Assembly (NCBI GenBank): GCA_003971905.1
Contig: RSEE01000060.1
Location: 248,001-312,000, forward strand
Reading direction: 5' to 3'
Source of the DNA: Moniliella sp. 'wahieum'
Lineage: Eukaryota > Basidiomycota > Moniliellomycetes > Moniliellales > Moniliellaceae
Length of the DNA stretch: 64,000 nt
The translations under genes and the position numbers were made by a program. Positions 44,259 to 54,826 of the stretch are shown here, piece after piece. Positions within the stretch are counted from its first letter, which is position 1, and the number at the start of each line of letters is the position of its first letter. The notes beneath the pieces are model-generated. The model worked only from the letters and a program-made list of their open reading frames with translations. It did no database searches and was not told where the DNA came from.

Positions 44259-44889
44259 AGTAACTAGTAAAGTGCTTCTCAGCACACTCAGCCACGGCCG
44301 TTCGCTGGTCTCCCTATATAGTCCCCCCACCCTCCCCTTGCAGTAGGAGTCAAGCTGCTGTCCCCGCACATCCACCATCTGCAGCACCAAAGTAGCAGGC
44401 CAGATTAACTGATTAATGACTGTCCTGAGTAGTGATTTCACGCTGGCCTATAGGGCACGCCTACTTGGCGTGCTAACAGAAGACGAGTGGGGCAGCACTC
44501 AGGCTGCTCAAGCGCCAGCGTCGTCCGGCAGGCAAGTGTGCTAGTAGACTTGAACGTTCAAGCTCAAGATCCAAGATCCATGTCAATAATAAGCTTGCGC
44601 AGAGTACTGGCCAATAAGCCTGACCAGGCCGCGTTTTCGCATCGGGTTTACTGGCTGCATCATTCATTAATCCTTGCCCTTGCTCAGCTTGCTTCGCCTG
44701 CCCCATCACTTCTTCTTCTCTCTTCTCTCTTCTCTCTTCTCCTCTCTCTCTTTCCCTCTCTCTCTTTTTGATCCGATCGAGGCGCATGTGGCTGACTTGG
44801 CGCGCACAGGTCTACGTCCCGCCAGGCCCTGTAGACACGCAGGAGAGCGGCGCTTGTCCCTTGCCTCACCGCAGCCATCGTGACCACCG

Positions 44890-45550
44890 TCACCGCCTGT
44901 CTTCCCGTACAAGGGGAGGGGGGGCGGACAAGCCCGCGCGCCATGGGGGGGGGGGATTGGTCTCGTGGTTCGACCGGGGAGCGAGGGCTTGCAGTGCACG
45001 CTCCCGCTCGATTGACGCGCGCTCCATGAGGGATCGCTCAATCGGCGGTTGAGCCGGGGACGATCGAGTGGGGGGCGGTTTGTGCGTGGCTCGCACCCCA
45101 GAGGTGGTCGGACGACGATGGCAGGCGGGCGGGCTGGGTGCGCGGTCGGACCGCTCGGCTGCGCCGAGTGGGTACAGCGGCGCGAATGGGCCCAGTAGCA
45201 GGAGTCGGTCGACCGGAGCAGGAGCAGGGGAGAGCAAAGTGCGTGGGCAATGGACGGGGTCGCTGCGCAAGGCGGCGTCGGCGTTGTTGCGGCGAGGTGG
45301 GACGGTTTCCCTGAGCGGGGGGTATAGGATGTGTTTGGGGCGGCGCCGCAGCGCCAGAAGAAGATTTATCAGTGGTGCTACGGGCAAAGGCAGTGGGGTG
45401 TGGCCTGGGAGCAGCAGGAGCAAGAGAGAGAGAGAAAGAAAGAAAGGCGCCGATAGGAAGGCGAGTTAATTCCGACTGTAATGGTAGGCGCTCGGCAGCT
45501 GCTCTCCCCGCCGCCGCCCCAACCTTGCCCCGCACGTCCCCCAGCCCCAC
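44890..45550 (-). CDS. Hypothetical protein, doubtful
   Basis: Two overlapping minus-strand frames look partly protein-like: MGLGDVRGKVGAAAGRAAAE (45550) with DKSSSGAAAPPQTHPIPPAQ, then in another frame PIERSLMERASIERERALQA and APRSNHETNPPPPWRAGL, stop at 44890. No domain is recognised. Joining them needs a frame change. It would be divergent from the MCC beta gene with about 180 bp between. It could equally be GC-rich non-coding sequence. Confidence 0.28.
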
Positions 45551-45731
45551 ACTGCGCCAGTGCCCCCCCCTCTTCCGTCTGACCGGCTACCCGCGGCCCG
45601 GCCCCATGCCTCCTCCAACCCACCCCTTTAAAGTAGTCCACCCAAGCACCCACTTCGCTCTGTGTCCATCCCACTGGCCTCCGACCCACCTTTACCTCTA
45701 CCCCACCTCCACCTCCTCCACCCTGCGTGCC

Positions 45732-47649
45732 ATGCTATCCATCCTGCGCCCCGCGCGCCTCGCCTTCTCCGGTCCTGCCGCCACAGCGATCCGAGGGAGC
45801 GTACGCGCCTTGTCCACCTCGCCCTCGTCTTGCTTTGATGCGCTGGCCTCTGTCCTGCCCGACACGGTTGACCGTCTGGCGCCGAGCTTCCAGGCGAACA
45901 AACAAGACATGGACCGACTTGTCAGCGAGTACGATGCCACCCTCGCTGCCATCTCGCTTGGCGGGTCGGAAAAGGCCAGAGCAAAACATGTCAAGCGGGG
46001 GCAAGTTTGTGCCTCGGGAACGGTACGTTTCTATCTCTCTTGTTACTGCCTGCCTCCTCCTCCTATAACCCCCCCCCCCCTCCCCTGCTAATACACAATC
46101 TACGAGGATGGTGGTATACTAGGACCAACGCGCTAACCCTTCTGCTACCGTTCCCGTTACCGGTCACATACTGTGTCATGTCGATTGTGTGTGGGTAGCA
46201 TTGCCCGCCTTCTGGATCCTGGTTCACCGTTCCTCGAGCTGTCGCCCTTGGCCGGGCACGAAGTGTACCTGGGGAATCCGTTCCAGCCGCTGGGGTGATC
46301 ACGGGGGTCGGGCAAGTGCGCGGGGTAGGTGGTACCGTGGATGGTTGTGGCGAACGATCCGACCGTGAAGGGTGGAGCGTACTACCCACTGTCAGTCAAG
46401 AAAGCATTTACGTGCGCAAGCGATTGCGCGGGAAAACCGGTTACCGTGCGTGTACCTCAACGAGAGTGGTGGGGCTGCGTTACCGTATCAAGCCGAGGTG
46501 TTTCCGGACGAGCAGCACTTTGGAGCGATTTTTTACAATATGGCTCAACTTCGGCGCTGGGCATTCCGCAAATTTCCGTCGTACACGGTATGAGTGTTGC
46601 GGGGGGCGCGTACGTGCCTGCGATGGCGGACGAAACGATCATTGTGCGTCGACAGGGACACATTTACCTTGCGGGTCGCCGTTGGTCAAGGCGGCTTTGG
46701 GCGAGGTGGTGGACGACGAAGCGTTGGGCGGGGGGGAGATGCATACGTCAGTCAGTGGGGTAGCGGATCATTTGGCGTGGGACGATGGTCATGCGATCGT
46801 CTTGGCTCGGGAAGCGGTGGGTCACCTCGGTCTGGCCGGTGTGGAGGCGACGACTGCGGCGCCCTATGCCAGTGAACCGCCACTGTACCCGATGGAGGAC
46901 TTGCATGGCATCGTATCGAGCAACTTGCGACAACCATTTGATGTGCGCAGTGTGATTGCCCGCTTGGTCGATGGCAGTCGCCTGCACGAGTTTAAAAAGG
47001 CGTATGGCACCACGCTCGTTACGGGGTTTGCGAGGCTGGGCGGGTACCCGATTGGGATTGTGGGCAACAATGGGGTGCTGGTGAGTGATAGTGCCAAGAA
47101 AGCGACATCGTTTATCCAGCTGTGCAACCAACGTCAAATCCCGCTCTTGTTCCTGGTCAACGTTACGGGCTACATGGTGGGCGAGGCAGCCGAACGGGGG
47201 GGCATCGCTAAAGATGGCGCCAAGATGGTCCGGGCTGTGGCAACGGCCGACGTGCCCAAGTTGACTGTCAACATTGGTTCGTCCTATGGTGCTGGGACGT
47301 ACGGGATGGCAGGACGTGCGTACCGGCCTCGGTTCCTCTTTTCCTGGCCCAATGCCCGGACGAGCGTGATGGGAGGCGAGCAGTTAGCCAAGTGATGCAG
47401 ACGGTCAGTTCGAATGCGGCCGCTGCGGCGGGACTCAAGGACCAAATTGATCGCGAGAGTCAAGCGCGGTATGGATCGGCACGGTTGTGGGACGACGGGA
47501 TGATTCGGCCGCAAGATACGCGTTCAGTTCTTACGCTCGCCTTGGCTGTGGCAGAACAAGGGCGCGCGCGGAGCAAGCACTATGGCAGTGGCGATAGTCA
47601 CCCGGCGTGGGATGGGAACGGGCATGCTGGAGGGGTGTACCGGATCTGA
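45732..47649 (+). CDS. MCCB: 3-methylcrotonyl-CoA carboxylase beta subunit, mitochondrial
   Basis: This is the carboxyltransferase subunit of the leucine-degradation enzyme in the mitochondrial matrix; the partner is the biotin-carrying alpha subunit, not in this window. The start [14 protein letters not shown] (45732) opens an Arg/Ser-rich presequence. Intron 46023-46198 (176 bp, branch cgctaac at about 46129) splits GKFVPRER from [20 protein letters not shown]. Family motifs: [108 protein letters not shown], and [20 protein letters not shown]. It ends [14 protein letters not shown]. Frame breaks at about 46.00, 46.28, 46.33, 46.41, 46.55, 46.67 and 47.39 kb: at least seven in a gene whose protein is otherwise highly conserved. 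Confidence 0.95.
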
Positions 47650-48181
47650 ACGCGCAAACTGCCGTGCAAACGTAAGGCAGGACGAGGAGGTCAACCACCT
47701 CGCGTTGCTAACCGGAAGAGGATTTGTTGCGTCGATCGCACGTTCCATGTATTGAATAGTCCATGAAGCAATCAACTCAGATGAATCGGGGATGATAGCA
47801 GCAAGTTCGCTTTCCTAGCTGTCAAAAGTATAAACCCTGGACGAAAACGAAGAAAGACGAGAAAACGACGATGGATCGGGTGAAACTTGGTCCTCGACTC
47901 TATAGTACCACCTGCAAAGGTAGTACTGTTAGCGGCGTAGCGATTAGCGCACTTATCCCCCACACCCGTCCTAACCTGCCGTGCATTTTGCCGGCCTAGT
48001 AGCACCACCTATCCTCAACGTTCACGCACGTAGTGTGATATATGAGCTGTAACCAAACCCAACACACTGGGGGGGGGGGGGGGGGGTCGTTTGTATCTTC
48101 GTTTCTGAGCCACCGTAAGTACGCACTAGGACACTGGTCCTACTCATGCTGCAAAATTCCAGTCGAGTTGCACCTCAGGGC
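47650..48181. other. Convergent intergenic region with 19-G homopolymer
   Basis: 3' flanks of MCCB and the permease. A run of 19 G (48069-48087) is the longest homopolymer in the window. No gene. Confidence 0.6.
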
Positions 48182-49759
48182 TCATACATCACTTCCCCTT
48201 CTACAGCGGGGGACGACATCCAAGACCAACCAGGACGCGAATCCCGTGACCAAAATGGCCGTTCCGATCGTCGGGCCCATCCAGCTCGGAACGGGGGTAG
48301 GATGTGTGCAGGCGCCCAAGGGGCAAGGACCAAACCGAGGCTGATCAAGCCGAATATGGCCGCTGCCCAAGTAGGCGCGACAAAGTGATCTTGATCTTGT
48401 TTCCTCTGTAGTGGTTCTCCCTCTGCACAGGGGGTGTGGGCCCAGGCTCAGCTGCGACGTCGTACGGTCGGCGACGGATAAAGTACAGTCCGATGGTGAC
48501 AGCTAGGAAGAAGGCAGAGATAGTGTACCCTTCCACGTCTAGGATCAGGCCATACGCCACTGGTCCCGCAGGCAGGAGGAGTAAGTAGCTAGCTGAGGCA
48601 GCCCAGTGAGTTGCAAGTGCCGCGGCCGGGCGCCGTGGGGCCAAGTGGATAGCAAGACCTTTGGAGCAGTTCCATCGGCACCGAGTTCGCGCAAAACCCG
48701 GCTAGCGGCAAACGAGACGTTGAGCAGTACGCCCAGGGCCGAGACTGCGACGGCGGCGGAAACGCCACGTTGGGCCGCGGGACCAGCGAGCGTGTTGGCA
48801 AACTGGGCGGCGACGGCGATCGTCTGTTTCAATTGGTCGGTCGGGATGGCACTGGCGTACGCTACGTTTACCAGGAGGTACAAGCTCGTGCATAGGCCCA
48901 GTCCACCCATTGATGCCCATACGATCGTCCGACGAGCATCGCGCATTTCGCCAGCAATGTATGCGGCCGAGTTCCAGCCGGCATAGGCGTTGAAGGTACG
49001 GAACAAGGCGGATGTCCAGAGCGAGGGGGCGGTGGCCGTGCCCACCCAGAGTGTGGACCACTGTAAGTTTTTGGACGGGTCCTGCACGCGAGTGTGGCCG
49101 GTCAAGACGGCGATGCCAGCGACGACGATGCCGGAGAGAATGGCGACTTTGAGAGCGGCGACCGAGTCCATGAGTCGGACGCCCCAGCGCGGAGCGAGCG
49201 AGTGGAGCAGGATCACACTGCTCAGCGCGCCGAGCGCGACGAACTTGTGTTGCCACGCAGACATGTGTGCGCCAACGGCGGCTTCTACGTTGGTGGCCAA
49301 GATAATCGCCGTGGACGGGGTGCCAGGGATGAGGAGGGCGCGAATGGCAAATACACGTGCGGCCATTCTGCGCGGCCAAGGATACGCTCGTTGCAGATAC
49401 ACTTTTTCCCCACCATTTTGGGGGAAGCGAGTGGCCCATTCGAGCCAGACAAACAGCCCACAGAACGCGCCCACGCCACCCACCAGCCAACAGAGCAACG
49501 CCCCGCCCAACGAGCCGACCGATGCGACGATCGGGCCGGGCGTGCTGAAGATGCCGGTGCCAATGATGCGGCCGACAACGAGGGCAAGCGCGCTCCCGAG
49601 GCCAAGGGTCTCGGTGGGCCGATGCGGCACGATAGGTACGTCCGACCCGGCCGCATCGTCCACCGTGGTGGGCGGCGTGACGGCCAGGGCACCATACCGG
49701 TTTGGATACCGCCCGGGCGGCTTGGTGTGCAGCGGAGCCTGCTCGTCGGGGGACGCCAT
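48182..49759 (-). CDS. LAT/Mup1-type amino acid permease (APC superfamily)
   Basis: A 12-TM plasma-membrane amino acid transporter. The start was chosen at MASPDEQAPLHTKPPG (49759); an upstream in-frame Met (49867) adds a Pro-rich leader. TM1 carries the APC motif IIGTGIFSTPGPIVASVGSL. Further helices include GALLCWLVGGVGAFCGLFVW, FVALGALSSVILLHSLAP, AILSGIVVAGIAVLTG and GLGLCTSLYLLVNVAYASAI. The conserved segment FNAYAGWNSAAYIAGEMRDA matches the LAT loop between TM5 and TM6. The first 1.1 kb is one intact frame; breaks at about 48.64, 48.38 and 48.28 kb displace the last helices (SASYLLLLPAGPVAYGLILD, AIFGLISLGLVLAPWAP, then PTIGTAILVTGFASWLVL). The stop is at 48182-48184. Substrate cannot be read from sequence; methionine or large neutral amino acids are typical. 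Confidence 0.88.
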
Positions 49760-49958
49760 GGCGGTGGGATGGGGAAGGAGGCGTGCGGGAGGGCGCGGGC
49801 GAGGGGATGGATGGTGTGGGCGTCGGGCGGGGCGAGACAGGAGAAGCGGTGGGTGGCCGTCCGCCATCAGCCATCAGCCGTCGGCCATGGCTAATCAAGG
49901 CGTGCTTCCGACGGCGATCGATTGATAAGACCCAAGGGTGAACAATTGAAAGCGGAGC

Positions 49959-49965
49959 AAAAAAA
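49959..49965 (-). terminator. Pol III T-run terminator of tRNA-His
   Basis: Seven A on the plus strand (T7 on the gene strand) one base after the tRNA 3' end. Confidence 0.85.
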
Positions 49966-49966
49966 G

Positions 49967-50061
49967 TGACTACGCCCAGAATCGAACTGAGAATAACAGA
50001 GCTCAGGAGCTGTACGATCGTGAAGCCACAATCTGTCGTGATACCTTTTCACCACGTAATC
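49967..50061 (-). tRNA. tRNA-His(GTG) with 24-nt intron
   Basis: Folded by eye on the minus strand: acceptor GATTACG pairs with CGTAGTC; D-arm GTGA-AAAGGTA-TCAC; anticodon stem ACAGA pairs with TCTGT; loop TT-GTG-G. A 24-nt intron follows one base 3' of the anticodon, then C38; T-arm CTCAG-TTCGATT-CTGGG; discriminator A, as in yeast tRNA-His. A G precedes the 5' end in the genome (position 50062), the residue otherwise added as G-1. Mature length about 71 nt. Confidence 0.9.
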
Positions 50062-50062
50062 C

Positions 50063-50587
50063 TTGCGGACGCCTTTGTCTGTCGGCCAAGGCAAGACAGG
50101 AGATGGCCGTGGGTACGTGCTAACGCAGGGCGCCTTGGTATAACACCAGCCCTGCCCCTGGACAATAGATTGGGTGGCAAGTGGATGAGCGCTGAGCAAA
50201 TGGGCCAGTCCTGGGCACTCCGACGGAGCCAGCAATGGGGGTTGGTGGATGGACGCTTATCGATTAGTGATTATCGATTGCGACCCGCAGCTATCGATTA
50301 TCGCAGCGCTGACGTCAGCGGGGTGCTGCAGCGGACCGCGGCGGAATGGGCGGGGGGCGGGCGGAAGGCGGCGGTCTGTGCGCCTGGCTACGGGGGCAGT
50401 GTGCGTGGCGGCTGCGCTGGCTCTGGCTAGCAGAGGCTGCGCTGAGCCTGAGCGCTCACCAGGCGGGCGCTGCGCTGGGGCTGCCTCCCCCCCTCGCCTC
50501 TCTCCTCTCCCCCCACCATCTGGAGTAGACTGCTAGTCCTCCCCTCCCGTCCCCGTTCCTCCTCCTTTTCGTTTCCCCTTTCCCGCC
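50063..50587. other. Upstream region of ARPC1 and tRNA-His
   Basis: No gene. It contains several CGATTA/ATCGAT inverted words (about 50255-50305) and a TGACGTCAG CRE-like palindrome at about 50310. Confidence 0.45.
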
Positions 50588-51853
50588 ATGCCGCCGCAAG
50601 TCTTCCATCTGTCCTTCAGCCCGCTCACCGCGCACGCGTTCAATGCCGACCGGAGCCGCGTGGCCGTGTGCGAGAACACGAGCGACGTGGTGATCTACCG
50701 CCGAGCGTCGACGGCGAGTGGGTGGGAGCGCGAAGCGACGTTGACCGAGCACGATAAGCTCGTTACGTCCATTGACTGGGCGCCCGTATCGGACCGTCTG
50801 GTGACGTGTTCCCAAGACCGCAATGCGTACGTGTGGCAGCAAGTTGGTGGTGAGTGGCAGCCGACGTTGGTGCTACTGCGGCATCAACCGGGCAGCGACG
50901 ATGGTGCGTTGGTCGCCTAAGGAAGATAAGTTTGCCGTTGCGACAGGTGCGCGCGTAGTGGCCATCTGTTCGTTTGAAGAGGACAACGATTGGTGGGTGG
51001 CCAAGCACCTGAAGAAACCGTTACGGAGCACCGTGCTGTCCTTGGACTGGCACCCGAACAATGTCTTGTCTCGTCACGGGCAGTGCGGATATGCGTACGC
51101 GCGTCTTTTCTGCCTTTATCAAGGGTGTGGATGCGCGTCCGGCAGCGAGTGTGTGGGGCGAACGTCTGCCCTTTGGCACGCTGTGCGGTGAGTTCACCAC
51201 CCCAGCTGGCGATGGGTGCATGGAGTCGCATTTAGTCCGTCGGGTAACGCGATTGCGTTTGTGGGTCACGATGCGAGCTTGACGGTGGTGTACCCTTCTG
51301 GACCGGACAGTGCGCCGCACGCGGTGCACACGTTACGTTTCCCCACCCTGCCGCACGTGGCGCTCACGTTTATCCGGAAGATGCGCTGGTGGCAGCGGGC
51401 CACGGGTGCCAGCCTATCCTATTTGAAGGCTCGGTGGAAGGATGGAAGGCGTCCAAGACGTTAGATGCGGCAGGTGCGTTGGCTGGCAAGGCTCCGCCTC
51501 CGCCTCCGCCTCCGAAACCGTCGGGTCTGGCCTCGGGCGGCGTCGGACGACTGAACACGGCTGCCTTTGCCCGGTTCCGCGCCGCTGACGTCCAGGGCAC
51601 ACCGACTCCCGGTAGTGGCGCTGCGGCTTCGGCTGGCGCGCTGCGGTTGGGCGCCGTGCCAGGTGCGAGTGTCGGTGCCGATGGCGAGTTGCACACCACC
51701 CACCAGAACACCATTACTTCTGTTCGTCCCTACGAAGGGGAGCCGGGCAACGTGACGGCCGTCTCGACCTCGGGCGTGGATGGGCGTCTGTGTGTGTTCC
51801 CGACCAACGCCGGTGCGCCGCTGAGCAAGGCGCTCCAAGGTCTGCGGATCTAA
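50588..51853 (+). CDS. ARC40: ARPC1/Arc40, WD-repeat subunit of Arp2/3 complex
   Basis: ARPC1 is the beta-propeller subunit of the actin-nucleating Arp2/3 complex at cortical patches. The start [20 protein letters not shown] (50588) follows a pyrimidine-rich leader. Diagnostic blocks: [64 protein letters not shown]-like [48 protein letters not shown], and [19 protein letters not shown]. The insert between blades 6 and 7 has the Pro/Gly-rich loop [15 protein letters not shown], then TVRP-like [20 protein letters not shown] and VDGRLCVF. Frame breaks at about 50.89, 51.07, 51.21 and 51.39 kb. No introns seen. Probably essential, so the breaks are unlikely to be real. Confidence 0.95.
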
Positions 51854-52186
51854 CCGCTGAGCGTCGCTCCTGCTGTCCTGCACACACTGCACTGCCTCGA
51901 TTGCGCCAGCCCGCCGCAAGAGACGGAATCAACAACATTAGAGCCTAGAGCCTATTACATGGACTCGTTGTGTTCCCTACGTAAGTGGGTCCATATACCA
52001 TAGCAAATGAGCGCAATGAGCCTCATCACGCAGTACGATAATCAAACAGAGAGATTGAAAATGGTGCGTAGTGGAGCGCTCAGCGCCCAGTGAGGCCTGA
52101 AGCTCCGTAGAAGGGCGCGAGGGGGGGTAGTAAAGAAGGGGGTACAAGAAACAAAAAAAAATACCAAGTACAGGAGGAGGAGGAGG
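51854..52186. other. Convergent intergenic region
   Basis: 3' ends of ARPC1 and the Zn-cluster factor. No gene seen. Confidence 0.5.
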
Positions 52187-54668
52187 TTAGCAAGAGGTCT
52201 GAGCCAGGCCGTCGAGGCCGAGCGCGACAGCGAGGATGACATTGGTAAATTCATCAGCGTGGGAAAACACGTCCATCAAGGGCGCGCCGTCGTTCATGTA
52301 AGTACGTGCACGCAGTAAGTCACGGAGCGTCGGTAACCGATCTGCCGTCTCGGCCGGTTCACCCAATTGGACCAAGGCATCTGTCGCGCGCGTGCGAGCG
52401 GCCATATAGGCGCGTACCCAATCGGTCTCCGTAGTCACATTGAACGTTTGGTCGTCTGCTGGCAAGCCCACGTCCAGGACCAAGTCCGATCCGGCCAGGG
52501 CGACCTGCAGACCCTCCACGCCTTCGCGGAGGCGTTGCAGAACAAGGAGGGTGTACGAGGCAAAGAGAATGCGTCGCATCGACTCGAGCAAGCCCCAGCC
52601 TTCAAAGCTCATTTCAGGTTGCGCGTTGCGTATCCGCATCTGGGCGCGTTGGCGGTCCATGTCCCGGACGCGGATGGACAAGGACGAAGCGAGCGTCGAG
52701 AGCGCATGCAAGCCCGTGTTGACCGCATGATCGTCGATCGATTCGGCCGCGACCGGTTCTTCAGTGAGGAGAGCCAGGACGAGGTAGAGCCACAAGGCGG
52801 CGGTAGAGGCAAACAGGTTCATGTCATCGCCCGCTGCGGTTTGGGGAGCGGAACGAATGAGGTTGTGCAATTCACGAGCAATGTTGACCCATACTGTGGG
52901 CAGGCTGGCCGGGAGACGCACAAGGTACCCGGCTAGCACGCTGCGGGCAATAGCGAGGCTCGCAGGGAGTGCGACGCGTACGCGCGCGAGCCAAGGTCGA
53001 AAGACAAAGGGGGGCACAGGGGAAGTGGGTTCGGGCAAGACCATGAGGGTGGGGTAGGTAATCAGCTGAGCTGCAGCTGCTCGTGCCAAGTTCTCAGGAA
53101 GGTCTTGCACATCTTGAATCCCATGTTGCCAGATGTGCCGAGCCACGGCCGCGGTCTGGGCTTGCGGGTCGTCCATCTCCCCGCCGCCAGGTTGCGGGGG
53201 TTGCGGGGGTTGGGCAGGCTGGGCCGATGGGGTGGAAGTAGAGGTGGAGGTAACGACGAGTTGGGGGACAGACTTGGTACTGTTCTCGTTCGTTCTGGAC
53301 CGTACGCGGGGGGATGTCTTGCTCTTGCGCGGGCTCCGTCGTCTCGGTAGGTGGAAGAGGGTCCAGTGGAGGTTCCAATGCCGATGGGAGGGGGAAGGTG
53401 AATGCGGCGCCGAGAGACTCGCGAAGGGCCGAAAAGGGTCCGAGGCCCTGAATGGGCGAGGGAATAACGGGTTCAGCAAGCCAGCTTTGCGTGGCGTCCA
53501 GCAAGGCACTGGGCACTTGCAACGCATTGCTGCGGGCGGAAAAAGGGCCTGGGGTCAAGCCCGTGCTGGTTGGTGGCAAGGCACCTGAGCCCGTGACGAT
53601 AGGGGCCAGCTTGGGGCGCGATCCGGATCCGCTGCGGACAGGGTAGGGGCGTCCGGACGACGGAGCAGGTGCCTCGACGGGCGGAAGGACGACCATGGGG
53701 GAAGGAGAGAGGATATGCGAGGCGGTAATAAGAGAATCCAGCTTGGGAGTTGCGCCATTCTGGTGGGCGGGCAAGGGTTGGGTGCGGACATGGTCGATGG
53801 CCATGCGCGTGGGAGGCGTCGGATCGGCGTCATCGGGCGCGTACCGTGCCGGGGGCGGGTACCAACTGTTGGACGGGGCCGAGCCCCAGGTGTACTCGCG
53901 CGCCGGTTCGGCCCAGTTCTGGACTGGGACTTGGGCAGGGGCAGGAACAGGGGCAGGGACAGAGGGTGGGGCATGGACAGGCGCAGGCAGCTCGGCTGGC
54001 GGTTCGGGCGAGTAGAAGGAGCTGGTGGAGTGCGAGTCGTCGCTATCGTGCGTGCGGCGCGAGCGCGAAGCGTGGGTCGGCACGTTGGAAAGCGCGCGGG
54101 CACGGCCAGGAGCAGGAGCAGGGCCCGAGGCGGGCGTTCTGCTTCCTCGGTCGCGGGCGGTGATCGCGTCGGCGCGCTTGGCGCCCATCGAGTTGCGCGC
54201 ATACACCTGCGGGGAGAAGGTCAGGGGGAGGGGGGGGGAGAGGGAGGCGGGGCGAGGGGCGAGGGCAAGGGGACGCACACATTGCTTGTTCTTCTTGCGG
54301 CAGCGGCTGCAGGGGAACTCGAGGTCGCAGCGGGCCTTGGAGCGGGAGCACTCGTTGCATGACTTTTGGCGCGGCAGGCGCGGGGCGGCGGCGGCGCGTT
54401 GCTCGCGGGCGAGATGGCGGCGCAGCAGGTCTTCGCGCCCAAATGCCTTGCCGCAGTTGGGGCAGGGGAAGCCGGGGGCGGTGGTGGCGGCACTGGCGGT
54501 GGTGGCGGCACTGGCGGTGGTGGTGGTGGCCGCGGCGGGGGGCGGTCGGTGGCGAGCTCGGCCATGGGGGGCGGGCGGCGGGCGGGGCGCGGGCGATGGC
54601 GGCGGGGGCCGTGGGGATGGGCGATGCGGGCGACGCAGGGCAGCAGCATCCCCGCGCCCGCCTCGCAT
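52187..54668 (-). CDS. Zn2Cys6 transcription factor with degenerate C2H2 finger
   Basis: A putative nuclear regulator. The start was chosen at MRGGRGDAAALRRPH (54668); the frame is open further up, and an ATG at 54565 in another frame (MAELATDR) is an alternative. A C2H2-like finger FPCPNCGKAFGREDLLRRHL precedes the zinc cluster CNECSRSKARC-x5-CSRCRKKNKQC, which has the exact C-x2-C-x6-C-x5-C-x2-C-x6-C spacing. A 72-bp intron (54207-54278) follows the last Cys and leads to VYARNSMGAKRADA. The middle is a Ser/Pro-rich disordered region. After one break at about 53.30 kb the C-terminal half is mostly helical: AAVARHIWQHGIQDVQDLP, PASLAIARSVLAGYLVRLPA, FASTAALWLYLVLALL, and ends LAVALGLDGLAQTSC. 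Targets are unknown. Confidence 0.88.
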
Positions 54669-54826
54669 GGCTGTTGCTGGGCATCCCAACGCAGTCGAGC
54701 CAGCGCGCTGAGCTAAGCGCCCCGCCCGCCCGCCCGCACGGCGCCACCCTCCGCCGCTCGCCCAGCACCGCGGGGGTCCGACGCTGGGTTGCGGCTGCCG
54801 GGTACCCTGGCTGCTAACAAAACATT

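Larger units (their letters stand above)
42419..44889. other. Long intergenic region, short repeats only
   Basis: GC-rich to about 43.1 kb, including a 16-G run (42433-42448). Then comes a CTT-rich microsatellite (about 43356-43402), a block of CCGGTTA/ACCGGTT short repeats with a TATA-like gtatatattc (43858-43920), and CATGTCAC repeats (43543-43557, 44225-44258). Frames here give no recognisable protein. A CT-rich tract lies at 44700-44770. Confidence 0.55.
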
